Source: an uncultured bacterium (GTDB taxonomy: Bacteria > Cyanobacteriota > Vampirovibrionia > Gastranaerophilales > Gastranaerophilaceae). From it: a DNA stretch of 64,000 bases. A model generated the notes under the pieces. It saw nothing but the letters and a program-made list of their open reading frames with translations. It did no database searches and was not told the origin of the DNA. The position numbers were made by a program, and so were the translations under genes. Shown piece by piece: positions 54,991 through 63,932 of this stretch (the first letter of the stretch is position 1; every line of letters begins with the position of its first letter). The stretch spans positions 16,567 through 80,566 of the forward strand of contig CASFPN010000042.1 of assembly GCA_949296425.1 (NCBI GenBank), written 5' to 3'.

Positions 54991-55884
54991 CTAATCTTCA
55001 TTAATTTCGTCAAGAACCATAAACAGTTCTTTTTTCTCAATTGAAGAAAGTTCGACAAGCGGACGTCTTACAAAATCTTCAATCAAACCTTTATGTGCAA
55101 GTGCTGTCTTAACCGGTACCGGATTCGGAGCCATAAATAGTTTTCTGAAAGCCGGATATAATTTTTTATGCATATTAACAGCAGCCAAAAATTCTCCTGT
55201 TTTATAATTTCTAATCATTGATTTAATTTCTGAACCGAAAAGGTGGGAAGCAACAGAAACAACGCCTCTTGCACCGAGTGACATCATAGGAAGGGTTAAG
55301 CTGTCATCTCCTGAATATATGGAAAAGTCTGAAGGACAGCATATTTTCATTTCCGTAATTGCATCCATATCCCCGCAGCTTTGTTTTATACCTACGATGT
55401 TTGAATATTTTTCGGCAAGTGCAGCAACTGTTTCTGGCAGCATATTAACCCCTGTTCTTCCCGGGATATTATAAATAATTACAGGTATGTTGACATTTTC
55501 AGCCACGGCAGAAAAATGTTCAATCATTCCCTGCTGGGACGGCTTATTGTAGTATGGCACAACAGAAAGAATTGCGTCAACGTTTTCTTTTTGCGCCCAT
55601 TTCGCAGCCATAATTGCAGTTTCTGTACAATTTGAACCTGCATTCATAATAACTTTTGCTTTGTTGACCGCTGCTCTTTTAACCGTGCTTAAAAGTTCAA
55701 ATTCTTCTTCATGTGTTAATGTCGGACCTTCGCCTGTTGTTCCTGCGACAAGAACCGCGTCGCTTCCATGAGTTATAAGATATTTAGTAAGTTGTTCGGC
55801 TTTGTCATAATCAATTTCTCTTTTGCTGTTGAATGGTGTAACCATTGCTGTAATGACTTCGCCTGCATCGTATCTTAGTGCCAT
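54991..55884 (-). CDS. dapA: 4-hydroxy-tetrahydrodipicolinate synthase
   Basis: DapA (297 residues) condenses pyruvate and aspartate semialdehyde in lysine and diaminopimelate synthesis. The class I aldolase-like barrel has GTTGEGPTLTHEE, the tyrosine of YNIPGRTG (about 138) and the Schiff-base lysine in IVGIKQSCGD (about 166). AAGAGGTTCTT precedes the ATG. Confidence 0.96.
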   Translation of the reverse strand: MALRYDAGEVITAMVTPFNSKREIDYDKAEQLTKYLITHGSDAVLVAGTTGEGPTLTHEEEFELLSTVKRAAVNKAKVIMNAGSNCTETAIMAAKWAQKENVDAILSVVPYYNKPSQQGMIEHFSAVAENVNIPVIIYNIPGRTGVNMLPETVAALAEKYSNIVGIKQSCGDMDAITEMKICCPSDFSIYSGDDSLTLPMMSLGARGVVSVASHLFGSEIKSMIRNYKTGEFLAAVNMHKKLYPAFRKLFMAPNPVPVKTALAHKGLIEDFVRRPLVELSSIEKKELFMVLDEINED

Positions 55885-55972
55885 AAGAACCTCTTTCCCT
55901 TGTCTGTCTATCCCTATAAAAAAAATTATAAAACAAACTAAAATAAAATCTATAATATATTAAGTTTATTTA

Positions 55973-56001
55973 TTGTAGTCTTTCAAAATTTGTGTTATAA
56001 T
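55973..56001 (+). promoter_or_regulatory. Promoter of prepilin locus 4
   Basis: TTGTAG (55973-55978), 17 bases, TATAAT (55996-56001), about 30 bases before ATG 56032. Confidence 0.6.
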
Positions 56002-56031
56002 TAATATACGGAAATAAGAAAGGAGCAAAGT

Positions 56032-56877
56032 ATGAATATATTAAGAAATATTAAGAATTTCGGGGGGGGGGGCACTCATAGCTTTGGTTCAAGCTTATTG
56101 TCTTGTAAAAAACAAATAATATGCTATAATAGTGATATGAAACATCACTATTGTGAAAAATTTGCTTTTACACTTGCTGAGGTTTTAATTACATTAGGTA
56201 TTATAGGTGTTGTTGCGGCAATGACTTTACCATCTTTGATTTCAAATCATCAAAAAAATGTTGTTGAAACTTCACTTAAAAAATCTTATTCAATATTATC
56301 TCAAATGTTACAACGCTCTGAACTTGAAAACGGTGATGCTGAAAGTTGGACTTTGCCTGATGCATCAGGAGCATCTGCTAATGAATTCTTTATGATGTAT
56401 TTTTATCCGTATTTAAATATAGTTGAAACACAAGAGCAAGTAAGGGATTATAATAGGATTTTTACATCAGTTGATGCAGCATCAGGCACCCAAAGTTGGT
56501 ATTATGCAAATAATCATAACTCTTCATGGTATAATCTTGCAGATGGTACTTCTCTTTCGCTGAGACCTATGAACAGTTTTTCAACAGGAATAAATGTTGT
56601 ATTACCTTGTGCAAAGAATAAGGAAAGATTAATAGTTGGTAAAGATGTTTTTAATTTTACTTTGCGCAACTATGGGAATAAGAGGATAATTTCGGCATTT
56701 GACTATCCCCAAATTTGGTCATGTGATATGGTTAATAACACAAATAGAACAGCTTTTCTAAACGGATGTAAGGGGGTTGAAAGCGGCGGTGCCGGAGTTT
56801 CTACCGGAAGTTATTGTTCCGCATTAATTTACTGTAACGGCTGGAAAATTCCTGATGATTACCCAATAAAATTTTAA
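56032..56877 (+). CDS. Type IV pilin-like prepilin, locus 4, poly-G leader in frame
   Basis: ATG 56032, with AAAGGAG upstream, opens MNILRNIKNF and reads through G11 (56062-56072) as GGGGTHSFGSS, staying in frame to the core KFAFTLAEVLITLGIIGVVAAM and a ~215-residue globular part (281 residues total). A second ATG at 56138 (MKHHYCEKFAFTLAE) stands six bases after TATAAT at 56126-56131, giving a conventional short prepilin of 246 residues. The ending CSALIYCNGWKIPDDYPIKF resembles locus 3 (NGWKIPDNYPVRI), so the two are homologous. Confidence 0.8.
   Translation: MNILRNIKNFGGGGTHSFGSSLLSCKKQIICYNSDMKHHYCEKFAFTLAEVLITLGIIGVVAAMTLPSLISNHQKNVVETSLKKSYSILSQMLQRSELENGDAESWTLPDASGASANEFFMMYFYPYLNIVETQEQVRDYNRIFTSVDAASGTQSWYYANNHNSSWYNLADGTSLSLRPMNSFSTGINVVLPCAKNKERLIVGKDVFNFTLRNYGNKRIISAFDYPQIWSCDMVNNTNRTAFLNGCKGVESGGAGVSTGSYCSALIYCNGWKIPDDYPIKF
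56062..56072 (+). repeat. Homopolymer tract G11
   Basis: Eleven G between TTTC and CACTC; with 11 the leader is in frame with the prepilin. Confidence 0.95.
56110..56131 (+). promoter_or_regulatory. Internal promoter of prepilin locus 4, likely leaderless
   Basis: TATAAT (56126-56131) follows TTGTAA by 16 bases and stands six bases before the internal ATG 56138, the same spacing as at loci 2 and 3. Confidence 0.6.
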
Positions 56878-56943
56878 GTTTGTGTATTCATATAAATTAA
56901 ACTTTCTACTTACTGACATGTTTTCATGCTAAAATTTTTATAT

Positions 56944-57546
56944 ATGGATTTTATAAACAGATTACAAAATCTAAATAATAAACAAAAGGCATATATAGGA
57001 GCTTTAGCGGCAATAATAGGATTATTGGTATGGGCTTTTATTTCTGCAGGTGTTATTACGCATAATTTCAACAGAAGCCAGTTGCAGACCGACCAAGACA
57101 GGCAGGAAGCGTTAATTCACGGTATAATTCTTACAGAAACTAAAGATGAGAAGAAATACTGGGAAATTTACGGTGAAACCGGCAACTATGACAGCAAAAA
57201 CGGGGTTGCCATGCTTGATAATGTTGTCGGTAATTTTTATGATGAGGACAACCAGGTTTCAATGAGCTTTGAATCTTCAAAGGGGACGTATAATGAGAAT
57301 AAAAAACAAATAATTCTTTATGAAGATACATTTATTGTACTGAAAGATTTAACCACATTGCGCGCCAACAGGCTTGTTTGGTCAGGGAGAGACGTGCCGA
57401 TTATCGCGCAGGGAAATGTAAGAATAACTCGTCAGGATCAATTTCTTGCAACGGCTGCCAAAGTTGAAATAAGTCCGGATTATGACAAGTTTAAGATTAT
57501 GGGAAATACGGTTTCAAAAATTTATGATAATAAGGAGAAAAAGTGA
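56944..57546 (+). CDS. lptC: LptC-like lipopolysaccharide transport protein
   Basis: The 200-residue protein has one N-terminal membrane anchor (about 17-38) and a periplasmic beta-rich region (WEIYGETGNYDSKNGVAMLDNV) typical of LptC, which hands lipopolysaccharide from the inner-membrane exporter to LptA. I chose ATG 56944 (MDFINRL); an ATG at 56926 is an alternative. It overlaps the LptA-like gene by four bases (GTGA). Confidence 0.8.
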   Translation: MDFINRLQNLNNKQKAYIGALAAIIGLLVWAFISAGVITHNFNRSQLQTDQDRQEALIHGIILTETKDEKKYWEIYGETGNYDSKNGVAMLDNVVGNFYDEDNQVSMSFESSKGTYNENKKQIILYEDTFIVLKDLTTLRANRLVWSGRDVPIIAQGNVRITRQDQFLATAAKVEISPDYDKFKIMGNTVSKIYDNKEKK

Positions 57547-58529
57547 AAAAGAGTTTTATAGCTTTAATGATATTTTTATTGACGGCTGGACTTGTTGTTC
57601 AAGCCTCAGATCTGGTTATCGAGTCTAAAACCCAGAGTTATGAAGAAAAAGAAAATAAAATAAAATTTGAAGGCGATGTAAAAGTTTCAGTTGATGACCT
57701 TCGTGTTGTTGGAGATAAGGCCGATGTAAGTATGGATGAAAATCAGAAACTCGATACCGCAACTTTTTACGATAAACCTTATGCTTATGAGATTAAAAAG
57801 AATAAGAAACGTGAAGTTAAAGCTAATATCCTTAAACTTTCTCTTATTACAAAAATCGTAAAAGCTCAGGGGGACACACAGTCGATTGTTTTTGACGGAA
57901 AAGTTCCTGTGGTTGTTATTAATGCGGATGAACAGGAGTATAACACCGAAACAGGAGTAATGACCGCTAACGGAGCTGTTACAATAAAATATAAAGACTT
58001 GGACACCTTCTCAAACAAGGCAAAAATAAAGACTGATAAAAACGGGGATTTAAAAGATATTGAACTTATCGGAAATGCACGAATAAAACAACAGGGCAGT
58101 GAGTCACTGGCTGATAATTTTTATTACAATGCAGATTCTAAAATTTTGACTGCTGTCGGAAACACAACCACAAATGCCTTGATGGAAGACGGTACAAAGC
58201 TTGTTTTAAAATCCAACCGACAAGAATATGTACAGGATAAAAATATATTTAATGCTTCGGGCAATGTGCGTGTATGGTATCAGGATTATTATGCAGCAGG
58301 CCCGAAAATCGCGATTTATCCGGATAAAGACGGAAAACCTAATGATGTTTATTTTGTCGGACGTTCAAGTATTACACAAGGGGTAAGAACAATTTATGCT
58401 GACAGAATTAAGATGACAATGAATCCGAAAGATTTCCATGCAGACGGAAATACAAGAACGGTTATTAAAAACATAGGTTCCGGCGACAATGGCGGGAATT
58501 CAGAAAACGGTATAGGATTAGGGTTATAA
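57543..58529 (+). CDS. lptA: LptA/OstA-like periplasmic protein
   Basis: The 328-residue protein, started by GTG 57543, has a signal peptide (about 1-21) and repeated beta-strand units of the OstA/LptA type (EGDVKVSVDDLRVVGDKADV, NGAVTIKYKDLDTFSNKAKI, SGNVRVWYQDYYAAGPKIAI). It forms the periplasmic bridge for lipopolysaccharide. It is longer than Escherichia LptA (185), suggesting two or more fused modules. Its presence supports a diderm envelope. Confidence 0.85.
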   Translation: MKKSFIALMIFLLTAGLVVQASDLVIESKTQSYEEKENKIKFEGDVKVSVDDLRVVGDKADVSMDENQKLDTATFYDKPYAYEIKKNKKREVKANILKLSLITKIVKAQGDTQSIVFDGKVPVVVINADEQEYNTETGVMTANGAVTIKYKDLDTFSNKAKIKTDKNGDLKDIELIGNARIKQQGSESLADNFYYNADSKILTAVGNTTTNALMEDGTKLVLKSNRQEYVQDKNIFNASGNVRVWYQDYYAAGPKIAIYPDKDGKPNDVYFVGRSSITQGVRTIYADRIKMTMNPKDFHADGNTRTVIKNIGSGDNGGNSENGIGLGL

Positions 58530-58533
58530 TATT

Positions 58534-59307
58534 ATGAGTGAAAAAGAAAAAGTTGATAAGGCTATAGAATTATATAAAAAAGGTAATTATAAAGAGGCAA
58601 TAGATGTTTTCAGCTCTGTACTTGAAACCTGTCAGGATAATGCGGAGCTTTATAACAATATAGCATTGTGTTATGCTAATCTTTCGGATTATGATAAGGC
58701 TGAAAAACATTATTTAAAGGCCTTGCATTTAAATCCGAAACTCCCTCAGGTTTATATAAATCTGGCGGATATTTATTACCGTAAAAAAGATATGGGAAGC
58801 GGTATTGAACTTGTTACACGAGGAATATATGAAATTCCTGACAATCTGGTTTTACGGCATTATCTTGCGAGATTTTATATGGAGGATGCAAAGCTTGATC
58901 TTGCAATAGATGAACTTGAACATATTCTGGAAAAACAGCCTGATAATTATGATGTTTATTATGATCTTGGCAAAGTTCACTTTGAGCTGGGTAATTATGA
59001 GTGTGCTATTGAAAATTTCGAGAATGTTTTGCAATACAAATCGGAAAATTCCTGGATTTATTATTACCTCGGTGAGGCTTATGAAGCTAATGACGAAATT
59101 GACAAAGCTCTTTCAAACTACCTGAAAGCAATAGCGCATAACGATTCGTTTTCTCCGGCATATAAAAAAGCGGGAATACTATTTCTTGCCCGTGGGGATT
59201 ACGATGATGCAATCGAATATTTTGAGGATTACATAAATCTTGATATCCCGGAAGAAGAAGCCGGAAAAATAAGAGAGTTGATAGAGAGAATAAATAAGAA
59301 AAAATGA
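58534..59307 (+). CDS. TPR-repeat protein
   Basis: The 257-residue protein consists of about seven tetratricopeptide repeats (for example AELYNNIALCYANLSDYDKA, KLPQVYINLADIYYRKKDMG, YDVYYDLGKVHFELGNYECA). It has no signal peptide. TPR proteins serve as scaffolds; no partner is evident, although it follows lptA by four bases and overlaps dprA by four (ATGA). Confidence 0.9.
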   Translation: MSEKEKVDKAIELYKKGNYKEAIDVFSSVLETCQDNAELYNNIALCYANLSDYDKAEKHYLKALHLNPKLPQVYINLADIYYRKKDMGSGIELVTRGIYEIPDNLVLRHYLARFYMEDAKLDLAIDELEHILEKQPDNYDVYYDLGKVHFELGNYECAIENFENVLQYKSENSWIYYYLGEAYEANDEIDKALSNYLKAIAHNDSFSPAYKKAGILFLARGDYDDAIEYFEDYINLDIPEEEAGKIRELIERINKKK

Positions 59308-60404
59308 ATTCGGATAAATACTGGATAGCTTTATCGTCAATAGAAGAAATTGACAGCCGTTTTATACAACGGTTGTACAACTACTTCGGCGACATTGAAA
59401 AAGCATTTAATGCAAATGACCTGTCCTCAATAGACGGTTTAAGCGTTAAAAAGGCGGAAAATTTTCTGCGTTTGAGGGATAAAGTTGATATCGATAAAGC
59501 CGTAAAAGAAGTTGAAGAACGCGGAATAAATTATCTTGTATTTCAAGATGAAAAATATCCATATATGCTTAAAAACATTGATAATCCTCCTTCTGTATTG
59601 TATTACAAAGGAGATTTATTCTCTTGTAATCTTGAAAGGACACTTGGTGTTGTCGGTTCGCGGCGTGCAACTTCTTACGCTAAAGATGCATTGCAAAAAA
59701 TTATATCTGAACTTATAAATACAGATATATGTATAGTTTCAGGTCTTGCATCCGGAATTGATACAACAGCTCATGTCGCAGCACTTGATAATAACTTAAA
59801 AACAATAGGAGTTATCGCAAGCGGATTTGATTATACATATCCTGCTGCTAATAAAGAGTTGTATAAGAAAATTGAGGAAGGCGCAGGGGCTGTTGTTACG
59901 GAATACTACCCGACATTTCAGCCGATAAAATTCAGATTCCCGCAAAGAAACAGGATAGTGTCAGGATTATCTTACGGAACACTGGTTGCGGAAGCTTCTT
60001 TAAAAAGCGGTGCATTAATTACCGCAAATTTGACACTTGAACAGGGACGTGAATTAATGTGTATTCCGGGGCTTATCACAAATCCGAATACCGAAGGAAT
60101 TTATAAACTGTTGAAAAATGGAGCAACACTTGTTACGTGTGCTGATGATATTCTGGAAGCTCTCGGCTGGGAAGTAAAAACAGAACAGCAAAAGTTGTTT
60201 AATTTGCCAGAATTGAGCGAGGATGAAAAAATTATTTATGCAGCTCTTGAGATAGAAGAAAAAAGTGTAGATGAGCTTCAGGCATTTACAAAATTGAGTA
60301 TAGATAATCTTCTGATGTACTTGACAACTATGGAGCTTAAAGGCATAATTAAACAGGTCGACGGGGATAGGTATAAGAGGATTGCTCCGGTTAATTATTC
60401 GTAG
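59304..60404 (+). CDS. dprA: DNA-processing protein DprA
   Basis: DprA (366 residues) loads RecA on incoming single-stranded DNA during transformation. The Rossmann-like core has GSRRATSYA, VSGLASGIDTTAH, GVIASGFDYTYPAAN and FPQRNRIVSGLS; an N-terminal SAM-like region and a C-terminal winged helix (about 310-360) flank it. Together with the many pilin-like genes it is compatible with natural competence, but no ComEA or ComEC is in the window. Confidence 0.95.
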   Translation: MNSDKYWIALSSIEEIDSRFIQRLYNYFGDIEKAFNANDLSSIDGLSVKKAENFLRLRDKVDIDKAVKEVEERGINYLVFQDEKYPYMLKNIDNPPSVLYYKGDLFSCNLERTLGVVGSRRATSYAKDALQKIISELINTDICIVSGLASGIDTTAHVAALDNNLKTIGVIASGFDYTYPAANKELYKKIEEGAGAVVTEYYPTFQPIKFRFPQRNRIVSGLSYGTLVAEASLKSGALITANLTLEQGRELMCIPGLITNPNTEGIYKLLKNGATLVTCADDILEALGWEVKTEQQKLFNLPELSEDEKIIYAALEIEEKSVDELQAFTKLSIDNLLMYLTTMELKGIIKQVDGDRYKRIAPVNYS

Positions 60405-60419
60405 AGACGGAATAAACAA

Positions 60420-62729
60420 ATGGCAAAAACATCTGAAAAAAAAGAAAAAGCGTTAGTAATAGTTGAGTCTCCAGCAAAATCAAAGACAATTAGAAAGATT
60501 TTGGGAGACGGATACCAGATTGAAGCAAGTTACGGGCATGTAAGAAATTTGCCGACAAAAGACCCTTCAACGGAAAATTTAGGATTTGATATCCAGAATC
60601 ATTTTCTTCCAAAGTTTGAAATTATACCGGGGAAACAGGCTGTTGTAAAAAAATTAAACGATATGGCCAAAAAAGCCGATAAAGTTTACCTTGCCTCCGA
60701 CCCTGACCGTGAAGGAGAAGCTATAGCATGGCATGTAAGACAGATTTTAAAGGTTCCCGATGACAAAATCTGCCGTATTGTATTTAACGAAATTACCCCG
60801 AAAGCCGTAAAGCATTCTGTCGAGAACCCGCGCGGAATTGATATGGATATGGTTCAGGCGCAGCAGACAAGACAGATTCTGGACAAACTTGTAGGCTACA
60901 AGTTAAGTCCGGTTCTATGGAAACAAATAGGTAACAGAAACCTATCGGCTGGCCGTGTTCAATCGGTTGCTCTCAGAATGATTTGTGAAAGAGAAGAAGA
61001 AATTGAAGCATTTGTTCCGCAGGAATACTGGTCAATACACGCAAATCTCGATAAAGACGGTAAAACTTTTGAAGCTGAGCTTTCAAAAATAAAAGGTAAA
61101 GCAGTTGAAAAAACTGTTAAAAATAAAGACGAAGCGCAAAAAATTGTTGATTTCCTAACGTCCTATCCATCAGAATTTGATGTTACAAAGGTGACAAAAA
61201 AATCTACAAAGAGAAAACCCACAGCACCATTTATTACATCAACAATGCAAAGGGCAGCAAGTTCAAAACTCGGTTTTGGTGTTCAAAAAACAATGCAGGT
61301 CGCGCAGAAACTTTATGAAGGTATTGAAATTGACGGAACTCCTGTCGGTTTAATTACTTATATGAGAACTGACAGCGTAAGAGTTTCGGATGATGCTCAA
61401 GGCATGGCAAAAGACTTTATTCTCGACAACTACGGGGAGAAATATTATCCCGAAAAACCTAATATTTATGTTAAAGGCAAACAAAATGTTCAGGATGCGC
61501 ACGAAGCTATAAGACCTTCTTATCCAGAAAGAACTCCGGACAGCATAAAAAAATACCTTGATAATGACCAGTATAAGCTTTATAAACTTATCTGGGAAAA
61601 ATTCATGTCATCGCAGATGACTCCTGCCGATATTGCTAACAAAACCGTTGAAATTACTGCCGGTGACTATACATTGAAAGCAGGCACAAGCAAGGTTACT
61701 TTTGACGGATTTTTGAAGGTTTATAATGACGCTGATGAGGAAGAACAGGAGGCTGAAGCTAAAATTCCAGATTTAAACGAGGGCGACAAGGTTAAATGCC
61801 TGAAAGTTGAACCGAAACAACACTTTACTCAGCCGCCGCCCAGATACAACGAAGCTTCTCTTGTAAAAGCTCTTGAAGAATACGGTATTGGACGTCCTTC
61901 TACTTATGCAACAATTATTACGGTTATTCAAACACGCAAATACGTTGAAAAGAAAGATAAAGCTCTTCATCCTACACTTTTAGGAAGAACTGTCTGCAAA
62001 CAGCTTGTCGGGCAGTTTGCGGATATTATGGATTACAAATTCACCGCAGGCATGGAAACCAAGTTAGATAAAATTGCAGAGAAAAAAGCTGTCTGGAATG
62101 ATGTTTTGCAAGAATTTTACACTCCGTTTATAGATGAAGTTAATAAGGCACTTCAAACAGGTGAACGCGTAAAAATTGAAAGTAAAATTAAATGTCCGAA
62201 CTGCGGAAAACCTATGGTTTTAAGAATAGGCAAAAACGGCTCGCAGTTTTTAGGATGCTCAGGCTATCCAGAATGTAAAACAATGATGTCATTGAACGCA
62301 TTATCCGAGCAATCAGGAGATGAACTGCAAAATGAACCTGAAGTATGCGAAGAAAAATGCGAGAAATGCGGGTCTGATATGATATTTAAAACAGGCCCTT
62401 ACGGCAAATATATGGAATGCACAAATGCAGAATGCAAACACAGAAAACCTTATCGCAAGTCAACCGGTGTAAAATGTCCGAAATGCGGACAGGGTACAAT
62501 AGTTGAGAGAAAATCTAAGCGCGGAACAATATTTTACGGATGTGATAAGTATCCTGACTGTGATTTTGTGCTCTGGAACGAACCGACAGGCGAAACTTGC
62601 CCCGAATGCGGCTCGCTTCTTGTGAAAAAAGTTTTGAAAAAAGGTACGGTAATTGTATGTTCAAGCATGAAATGTCATTATAAAAAAGAAGTAACAGGAG
62701 AAAATGCTGATGAATCCGGAACTCTATGA
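60420..62729 (+). CDS. topA: DNA topoisomerase I
   Basis: TopA (769 residues) relaxes negative supercoils. The N-terminal TOPRIM domain has ASDPDREGEAIAWH; the active tyrosine is in YMRTDSVRVS; the C-terminus carries three or more four-cysteine zinc ribbons (CPNCGKPM, CEKCGSDM, CPKCGQGT, CPECGSLL). It ends inside the start of aroE (26-base overlap). Confidence 0.97.
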   Translation: MAKTSEKKEKALVIVESPAKSKTIRKILGDGYQIEASYGHVRNLPTKDPSTENLGFDIQNHFLPKFEIIPGKQAVVKKLNDMAKKADKVYLASDPDREGEAIAWHVRQILKVPDDKICRIVFNEITPKAVKHSVENPRGIDMDMVQAQQTRQILDKLVGYKLSPVLWKQIGNRNLSAGRVQSVALRMICEREEEIEAFVPQEYWSIHANLDKDGKTFEAELSKIKGKAVEKTVKNKDEAQKIVDFLTSYPSEFDVTKVTKKSTKRKPTAPFITSTMQRAASSKLGFGVQKTMQVAQKLYEGIEIDGTPVGLITYMRTDSVRVSDDAQGMAKDFILDNYGEKYYPEKPNIYVKGKQNVQDAHEAIRPSYPERTPDSIKKYLDNDQYKLYKLIWEKFMSSQMTPADIANKTVEITAGDYTLKAGTSKVTFDGFLKVYNDADEEEQEAEAKIPDLNEGDKVKCLKVEPKQHFTQPPPRYNEASLVKALEEYGIGRPSTYATIITVIQTRKYVEKKDKALHPTLLGRTVCKQLVGQFADIMDYKFTAGMETKLDKIAEKKAVWNDVLQEFYTPFIDEVNKALQTGERVKIESKIKCPNCGKPMVLRIGKNGSQFLGCSGYPECKTMMSLNALSEQSGDELQNEPEVCEEKCEKCGSDMIFKTGPYGKYMECTNAECKHRKPYRKSTGVKCPKCGQGTIVERKSKRGTIFYGCDKYPDCDFVLWNEPTGETCPECGSLLVKKVLKKGTVIVCSSMKCHYKKEVTGENADESGTL

Positions 62730-63903
62730 ACGTTATCTGGCTAAAAAAGCAAAAAAATTAGGAATTACGGTTGAGGAATTGAAAGCTCAAGGGACATCTT
62801 CGCCTGTTAAAGAAGAAGAGCCTGTACAAACACCGCCTCAGCCTGCTGCCGAACCGCAGTATGTTCAGCGTACAATTCAGGAAGAATTAAGCAACGGGCA
62901 AACTCAAGAAAACATTTATCAACCTTTTAACGGAATGCAGCCGGAAACTGTTATAACTGAAGTTCCTTCGTATATTTTCGGACCTTCAAAAATGGAAGAA
63001 CCTCCAAAATACAATAACAGTCCTCTAAGTGAGCCTGTAAAGCCCGAAATTAAGGATACAAGAGAGAATAAATTCGGCCTTATCGGTTATCCTTTAGGAC
63101 ATTCTCTTTCAAAAGTTATTCATGAAGCAGGGTTTAAGAGTCTTGGCATAAATGCAACATACGACATTTTAGAAACCCCGCAAGATTCTCTTGTTGATAG
63201 AATAAAATGGCTTAAATCAAACGGATATAGAGGTTTTAATGTAACTATACCTTTGAAACTGCCAATTTCTTTGTTTGTAAATGAGGTTGACCATTATGCT
63301 GATCTTGCACGTGCGGTGAATACTGTCTATATTGATGCTGATAAATCTCTCAAAGCTTATAACACAGATGTTATTGGTTTTAAACGGGCAATTCCCCCAG
63401 ATATTGTTTTAAAAGGTAAAAAAGTTGCTATTTTAGGAACAGGCGGAGCCGCGCATGCAGCTTGCGTTGCATTAACTGAATGCGGTGTTGAAGAAATCGC
63501 ATTTTTTACAAGAAATATCCCCAATTCTATTGAATTAATGAATTATGTAAGACGTAAATTCCCTGCAGTTAATTTCAATGTTTACCAGATAGAAAATATA
63601 AGGCATTTAGGCGAGTACGCAATGCTTGTTAATACAACACCGATTGGAATGCTTGGCAAAGCAGGTGATATGATGCCTGTTGAAGAATATGCATTAAAAA
63701 CTCTGAATCAAGATGCCGTTGTATATGATGTGATTTATAATCCTAAAAAAACAGTATTGATAAAAGCTGCCGAACAATTAAATTTGAGAACCATAACAGG
63801 GCTTGATATGCTTATTTTTCAGGCAGTTGCCGCGCAGGAATTGTGGTTCGGGCAAAGACCAGACTGGAAAGATATGAAAATCGCTGCGCTGGAAGCTCTC
63901 TAA
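62704..63903 (+). CDS. aroE: Shikimate dehydrogenase with long N-terminal extension
   Basis: The C-terminal ~275 residues are a standard AroE (FGLIGYPLGHSLSKVIHEAGF, FNVTIPLKLPI with the catalytic lysine, GTGGAAHAA for NADP, and the C-terminal GLDMLIFQAVAAQELW). It reduces dehydroshikimate in aromatic synthesis. About 120 extra residues precede it, starting with a short helix (MNPELYERYLAKKAKKLG) and continuing as a proline/glutamate-rich linker with no known domain. AGGAG precedes ATG 62704, so the extension is probably translated. Confidence 0.93.
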   Translation: MLMNPELYERYLAKKAKKLGITVEELKAQGTSSPVKEEEPVQTPPQPAAEPQYVQRTIQEELSNGQTQENIYQPFNGMQPETVITEVPSYIFGPSKMEEPPKYNNSPLSEPVKPEIKDTRENKFGLIGYPLGHSLSKVIHEAGFKSLGINATYDILETPQDSLVDRIKWLKSNGYRGFNVTIPLKLPISLFVNEVDHYADLARAVNTVYIDADKSLKAYNTDVIGFKRAIPPDIVLKGKKVAILGTGGAAHAACVALTECGVEEIAFFTRNIPNSIELMNYVRRKFPAVNFNVYQIENIRHLGEYAMLVNTTPIGMLGKAGDMMPVEEYALKTLNQDAVVYDVIYNPKKTVLIKAAEQLNLRTITGLDMLIFQAVAAQELWFGQRPDWKDMKIAALEAL

Positions 63904-63932
63904 GTTGAAATATTTGAAATTATAGTTTATAC

